Origin: Theropithecus gelada
Taxonomy: Eukaryota; Chordata; Mammalia; Primates; Cercopithecidae
Length of the DNA: 64,000 nucleotides
NCBI RefSeq assembly: GCF_003255815.1
Contig: NC_037669.1
Location: 125,573,152-125,637,151, forward strand
Direction: 5' to 3'
Below the pieces are notes generated by a model. It was not told where the DNA came from. It worked only from the letters and a program-made list of their open reading frames with translations, and ran no database searches. A program made the position numbers and the translations under genes. Positions 60,264 to 64,000 of the stretch are shown in pieces. How positions within the stretch are numbered: the stretch's first letter is position 1; every line of letters starts with the position of its first letter.

Positions 60264-61699
60264 GCAGAGACAGCCAAGAGAAACAAGTCTACCTTTTCCC
60301 AGGCTCACCTTTATTCCTTCTTGGCCTCATTCCTCAAAAGAAAGATCTAGCACAGCTCTTAGACCCAACCAAGAAAAATTAACTTTCTTACTAAATATTC
60401 TAAGAATAATTTTCACTTATGTTTGAAATTTTAAAAATTAGTTTAAAATTTGTGTAAGAATCCATTTCACTTAAATTGTGTTTATTGATGAAAATCTGCA
60501 ATATTTCCAAAGTCTCAATAGGATGACTATTCTACATAATAAATTGGAGCATAATGTTTTTATTGTATTTTTGTTTATTCCATTTAGATAAGATCCTAGA
60601 AGACAAATTAATGAGTAAAGAAATATAAATAATTTTAAGTCAGAGAAATTTTACAGAATATTATTCTAAATAATCTGCTGACTTGAAAAAAATAACTGCT
60701 CCCATTCTGGAAAATTTACATCAGTTATGCTGTCAAATTATTCTAACACAAATATGTTTGCATTTTCTCTCTGTTTCTCAGAGATAACAAAACAAATATA
60801 TTTCTTTAAGAAAATCCTTGAAAGTCTTTCCACCCTACCAGAGACTATTATAGAGAGGCTATAGAAGAGGCCAATGGATGAGACAAAGCTGTGGTTCTTG
60901 GATATTAGCAATTTCACCAATGACTCAAAAAATGAATAAATAAATAAAAACCCTAGATTCTAGCACATTATAAACAAAAACCTACTTTTTTGAAACTTGT
61001 ATAGGTTTCAGGCCTGGTCATATTATATTTATCATTGAAGCACACTAAAATAACACTAAAATAGCAATAGGTAGTCAGGAGTCAATTTTATAGCTCTGAA
61101 TTTAAAAAATAAAAGAAATAGTTCTTTCAGTAGCTAAAAATTACAGCAATAGTGTTGGACATACATTTTATTGCTGCAACATACAGTAACTGCTATAGCA
61201 CAAAAACAATAAAAATTGATGTATTAATGTTGAGTTTCAAAAGTTAATGTGAAAAAACAAGTGTCTGGCAGTCAAGTTGCAATGAATCAGAATTATTTTC
61301 AAGTGATGATCTGAAATGTAGAAGGCAAAGCGTTATGGATTATTCTTTTTGGAACCAAAAGTGATCATGTTACAGATGGTAGTGAAAACTCAAGATAGGA
61401 AAGAGTGGAATAAAGCAAAATGCACAGTGAGAAGCTGGCAACAGGAACCTAGGGAATAACACCATTTAAGGGGGGGCCAACAATGTAAAAGGAGTGACAG
61501 AGACTGAAAATATACCTGAAAGTTAGAAGGAAAACCCAGACAGTATAGCAGAGACAGTTGATGTACAATTATGTACAGACAATTTATTTCTCTTCTCAGT
61601 TCTGGTTTCCATCCAGTAATTATCTCTCCTTCCTGTGAAGCCCTGTGTCTTCAGGAGATCTATCTCAAGCACAATCCTCAGGCTTGGGCATTGATTCTA
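60264..61699. other. AT-rich low-copy sequence
   Basis: No repeat or gene recognised. Confidence 0.5.
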
Positions 61700-61815
61700 A
61701 CCAGTTATTCCCTTCCTTGACTAGCATCAGGATCACTTGGAACTTAGGAAGAAAAGAAAAAAAGCAATTCTCAGGACCCATTCCAAAGGTTCTGTTTTAA
61801 TTAGTAAGTAGAAAC
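61700..61815 (+). repeat. Possible MER5A-like DNA transposon trace
   Basis: tagcatcaggatcacttgga and gcaattctcaggacccattc resemble MER5A; short and diverged. Confidence 0.4.
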
Positions 61816-62132
61816 ACAGAACATACTCTTTTTTTAATCCTTCCCCTGCAAGAAGTTCTTAAAAAAAACAATTTGATACGTAGAATCAGCTAAGCTCATT
61901 AGAATGCCTGAATTTGAAAGTGAAACACAGGATTTTTAAAAATCTCTCTAGGTGAATCTAAAATAAAGAAAGGGTTAGAACAACTTTTCTAAAGTAGAAT
62001 TTTATACCCCTTTAAAAGGATCAGTTAAAATATATATTCGTATATGGCCCAAATTAGCCAAGAAACAACAAAGAGAAATTGCTGATAGCTGGAAAAAAAT
62101 AAAAGTTATGTTTCAAGTTATGTTTCTGGAAT

Positions 62133-62610
62133 CAGACCGTCCAATATGGCAGCTACTGGTTACAGGTGGCTATTGGGTAATTGAAATGTAGCTAGCAAAG
62201 TTAATAAATAAAATTGTATTTAATTGAATAAAATTATTTAATTTGATAGAAGAAAATGTTCTTAAATTTCATTAATCATAATTAAATTTAAAAACTGATA
62301 CTCAATTTTATTATTGGAAAACTTTTAAATATATTTTTAAAAACTTTGAAATATGAATCCACTTTTTCACCTATACATATTTCAAAATATTCACATATAT
62401 ATATTTAGCATGACAAAGGGAATGCAAAATATCTCCATAATTTGATTATGTAGATTACAGGTGGGAATAAGTGTTTTGATTATGTTGGGTTAAATAAAAT
62501 ATATTATTAAAATTAATTTTATCAGGTTCTATTTACTTTTTTAAGCACATTTTCTAAAAATTTTAAAATTATATTTGTGGCTCCCATTATATTTTCACTG
62601 GACAGCACTG
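62133..62610. mobile_element. hAT-like nonautonomous DNA transposon fossil
   Basis: Diverged 15-bp terminal inverted repeats: cagaccgtccaata... on the left and ...tggacagcactg on the right. Internal blocks ggcagctactggttacagg and tggctattgggtaattgaaa match a mammalian Charlie-type MER element. About 478 bp. The 8-bp flanks do not give a convincing target duplication. Family not resolved. Confidence 0.65.
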
Positions 62611-62791
62611 GCTAGATATGAGTGACTGTAAAGCACGAAGCTGTGATAGTTATCTTACCACTAGCATGAGGTTAAAATCACAGAGTATGGTAAAGCCAAG
62701 CTAAGTACAGAGAAATTGAACAAGAGTCTTGGTGGAAATTCACTGATTTTACCAGGTTGTCAGACATTTTCAGTTACTTCTCCAACCTTCC

Positions 62792-63434
62792 TGTATTAGT
62801 TAGCTGTTGCAGCTTCGAAATTTACCCCAAAACTTCACGGTCTAAAACAATAGACATTCATTATTTTATCATTTCTGTGGAGTGGGAATCTAAACATTCC
62901 TTGGCCAGGCACTGGTACCTCAAGGTCTCTAACAAGGCTGCAACCAAGGTGGCCAGGCACTGGTACCTCAAGGTCTCTAACAAGGCTGCAACCAAGGTGT
63001 CAGCCAGGCCTGCGGTCTCATCTGATGGCTGGGCTACTGTGGGAGGATCTGCTTCCAAGCTCACTTACCTGGTTGCTACTAGGATTCATTTCCTCGTAGG
63101 CTATTGGATAAGAGCCTTAGTTCCTCACTAGTTGAGCAATTAGCCTCTGGCCTCTTCAATTCTTTGCCGTATGGGTCGCTGCATAGATCAGCTCACAACA
63201 TGCCAGCTGGTTTCCTCAGAGCAAGCGAGAGAGAGAGCTGGGGAGGAAACTCAAGATGGAAGCCACCATCTCTTTATAACCTAATCCCTGAAATGATATC
63301 CCATAACTTTTGTCATATTAAATCTATTAAAAGTGAGTTGTTAGGTCCAGTCCAAACTTGAGAGCAATTATTATGTAGAGGAATAAATATTAGAAGGCAA
63401 GAATTCTCGGAACCATTTTAGAGGCTGCCTATCA
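62792..63434 (-). repeat. MLT-like MaLR LTR, antisense, with 48-bp duplication
   Basis: Reverse-complement LTR starting tgtattagttagctgttgc, with gatggaagccaccatctct, tttataacctaatccctgaa and agaggctgcctatca at the end. Contains an exact 48-bp tandem duplication (62903-62998). Open frames here (62757-63131 and complement) are antisense artefacts stretched by the in-frame duplication. Subfamily uncertain. Confidence 0.65.
62903..62998. repeat. 48-bp exact tandem duplication
   Basis: 62903-62950 and 62951-62998 are identical, each beginning ggccaggcactggtacctca. Confidence 0.98.
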
Positions 63435-64000
63435 GTTTTTCGTGCACTTCATCTCCAACCTTAGAGGTGATTACTATCCTGAAAGTGGAAAATAATATTT
63501 ATAGGAAAGTTTTCATGCTTTTACCTCAGATTAGTGAATTGATAAATAACATTTATTGTTTCGATTTTTAAAAGTTGTGTATGTATATCTAACTTTATAC
63601 ATATTTATTTACAACTTATTTTGTATTTTCCTCCCTCAAAATTATGTGCATAAGTTATATCTATGTTGTATTTGATGTTTATGCTGGATAATGCAGTTTA
63701 TATAAGTTTATATAATGTACCTGCTATATAATATTTTATTGAATGAATATTCCAGTTTATGCAGTAAATATTAAGAAATAGTTACCCCCATATTTATTCT
63801 ATTACAAAAAGTGCTTCAACAGACAGTGTTCTAAATGGTCTCTGTGCATATATGAGAGTCTCTCTTGACCCAAGATTACTGGGATATAAAGTATACACCA
63901 CTTCAAATTTATTAGATATTGCGCAATTGCTTTCCAAAATGTTACACTGATTTGTAAATTCACCTGCAAAATTACAAGTTTTGGTTTCTCTAGCACATGA
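63435..64000. other. AT-rich low-copy sequence to window end
   Basis: Nothing recognised with confidence; some phrases (tctcttgacccaagattact) hint at old antisense L1. Confidence 0.4.

Noticed and set aside
62757..63131. 124-codon frame with an internal repeat, and its minus-strand counterpart
   Set aside because: Lies in an antisense MLT-like LTR and is extended by an exact 48-bp duplication; no protein family.

Overview
This window is primate nuclear DNA, most likely from an Old World monkey (macaque or baboon type). It is AT-rich, contains no convincing protein-coding gene, and is built from layers of retrotransposons separated by low-copy sequence, so it reads as intergenic or deep-intronic. 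The species call rests on the youngest Alu copies, at 20789-21070 and 19245-19531. They are AluY-like but carry variants such as gccgggcgaggtgg and gagatctggccactgc, which I associate with cercopithecid AluYR lineages rather than human AluY. That association is from memory; no search was possible. All long reading frames fall in repeats: L1 ORF1/ORF2 remnants, antisense frames of L1 and Alu, frames across a GAAA microsatellite, or a frame across an assembly gap.

Layout. 1-7.5 kb: an antisense Alu, a MIR, and mostly low-copy sequence with one weak exon-like frame on the minus strand (5898-6170). 7.5-10.2 kb: a complete THE1-type MaLR element (LTR, internal region, LTR) with a 5-bp target duplication and an Alu in its 3' LTR. 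11.4-16.5 kb: a nearly full-length plus-strand L1PA-type LINE, dead by stops and a roughly 1-kb ORF2 deletion, next to an older L1 tail. 16.9-24.7 kb: MIR pieces, a three-armed Alu composite, a 40-bp minisatellite split by a young AluY, and a HAL1 half-LINE containing a 32-bp perfect palindrome. 24.7-32 kb: an old antisense L1 tail, two adjacent MIRs, a 530-bp purine tract, a sense/antisense Alu chimera and a 100-N gap set in poly(A). 32.6-35 kb: a second complete THE1-type element in the opposite orientation. 35-43 kb: L1 fragments including a 5'-inverted copy, a MaLR solo LTR and several Alus. 44-46 kb: an unclassified 180-bp local duplication and a second three-armed Alu. 46.9-51.2 kb: a nested stack in old minus-strand L1. 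52.8-54.8 kb: the 5' half only of a minus-strand L1. 55.5-58.1 kb: an old L1 split by a solo LTR. 58-64 kb: AT-rich low-copy DNA with one Alu, a hAT-like fossil and an MLT-like LTR.

No genes act together here. What the window offers is insertion chronology (Alu inside THE1 LTR, Alu inside MLT1 inside L1, LTR inside L1, Alu inside minisatellite) and several rearrangements that deserve comparison with other primates. I found no evidence of a new biological system. The most unusual structures are the two three-armed Alus with single target duplications, the perfect palindrome, and the local non-repeat duplication at 44 kb.
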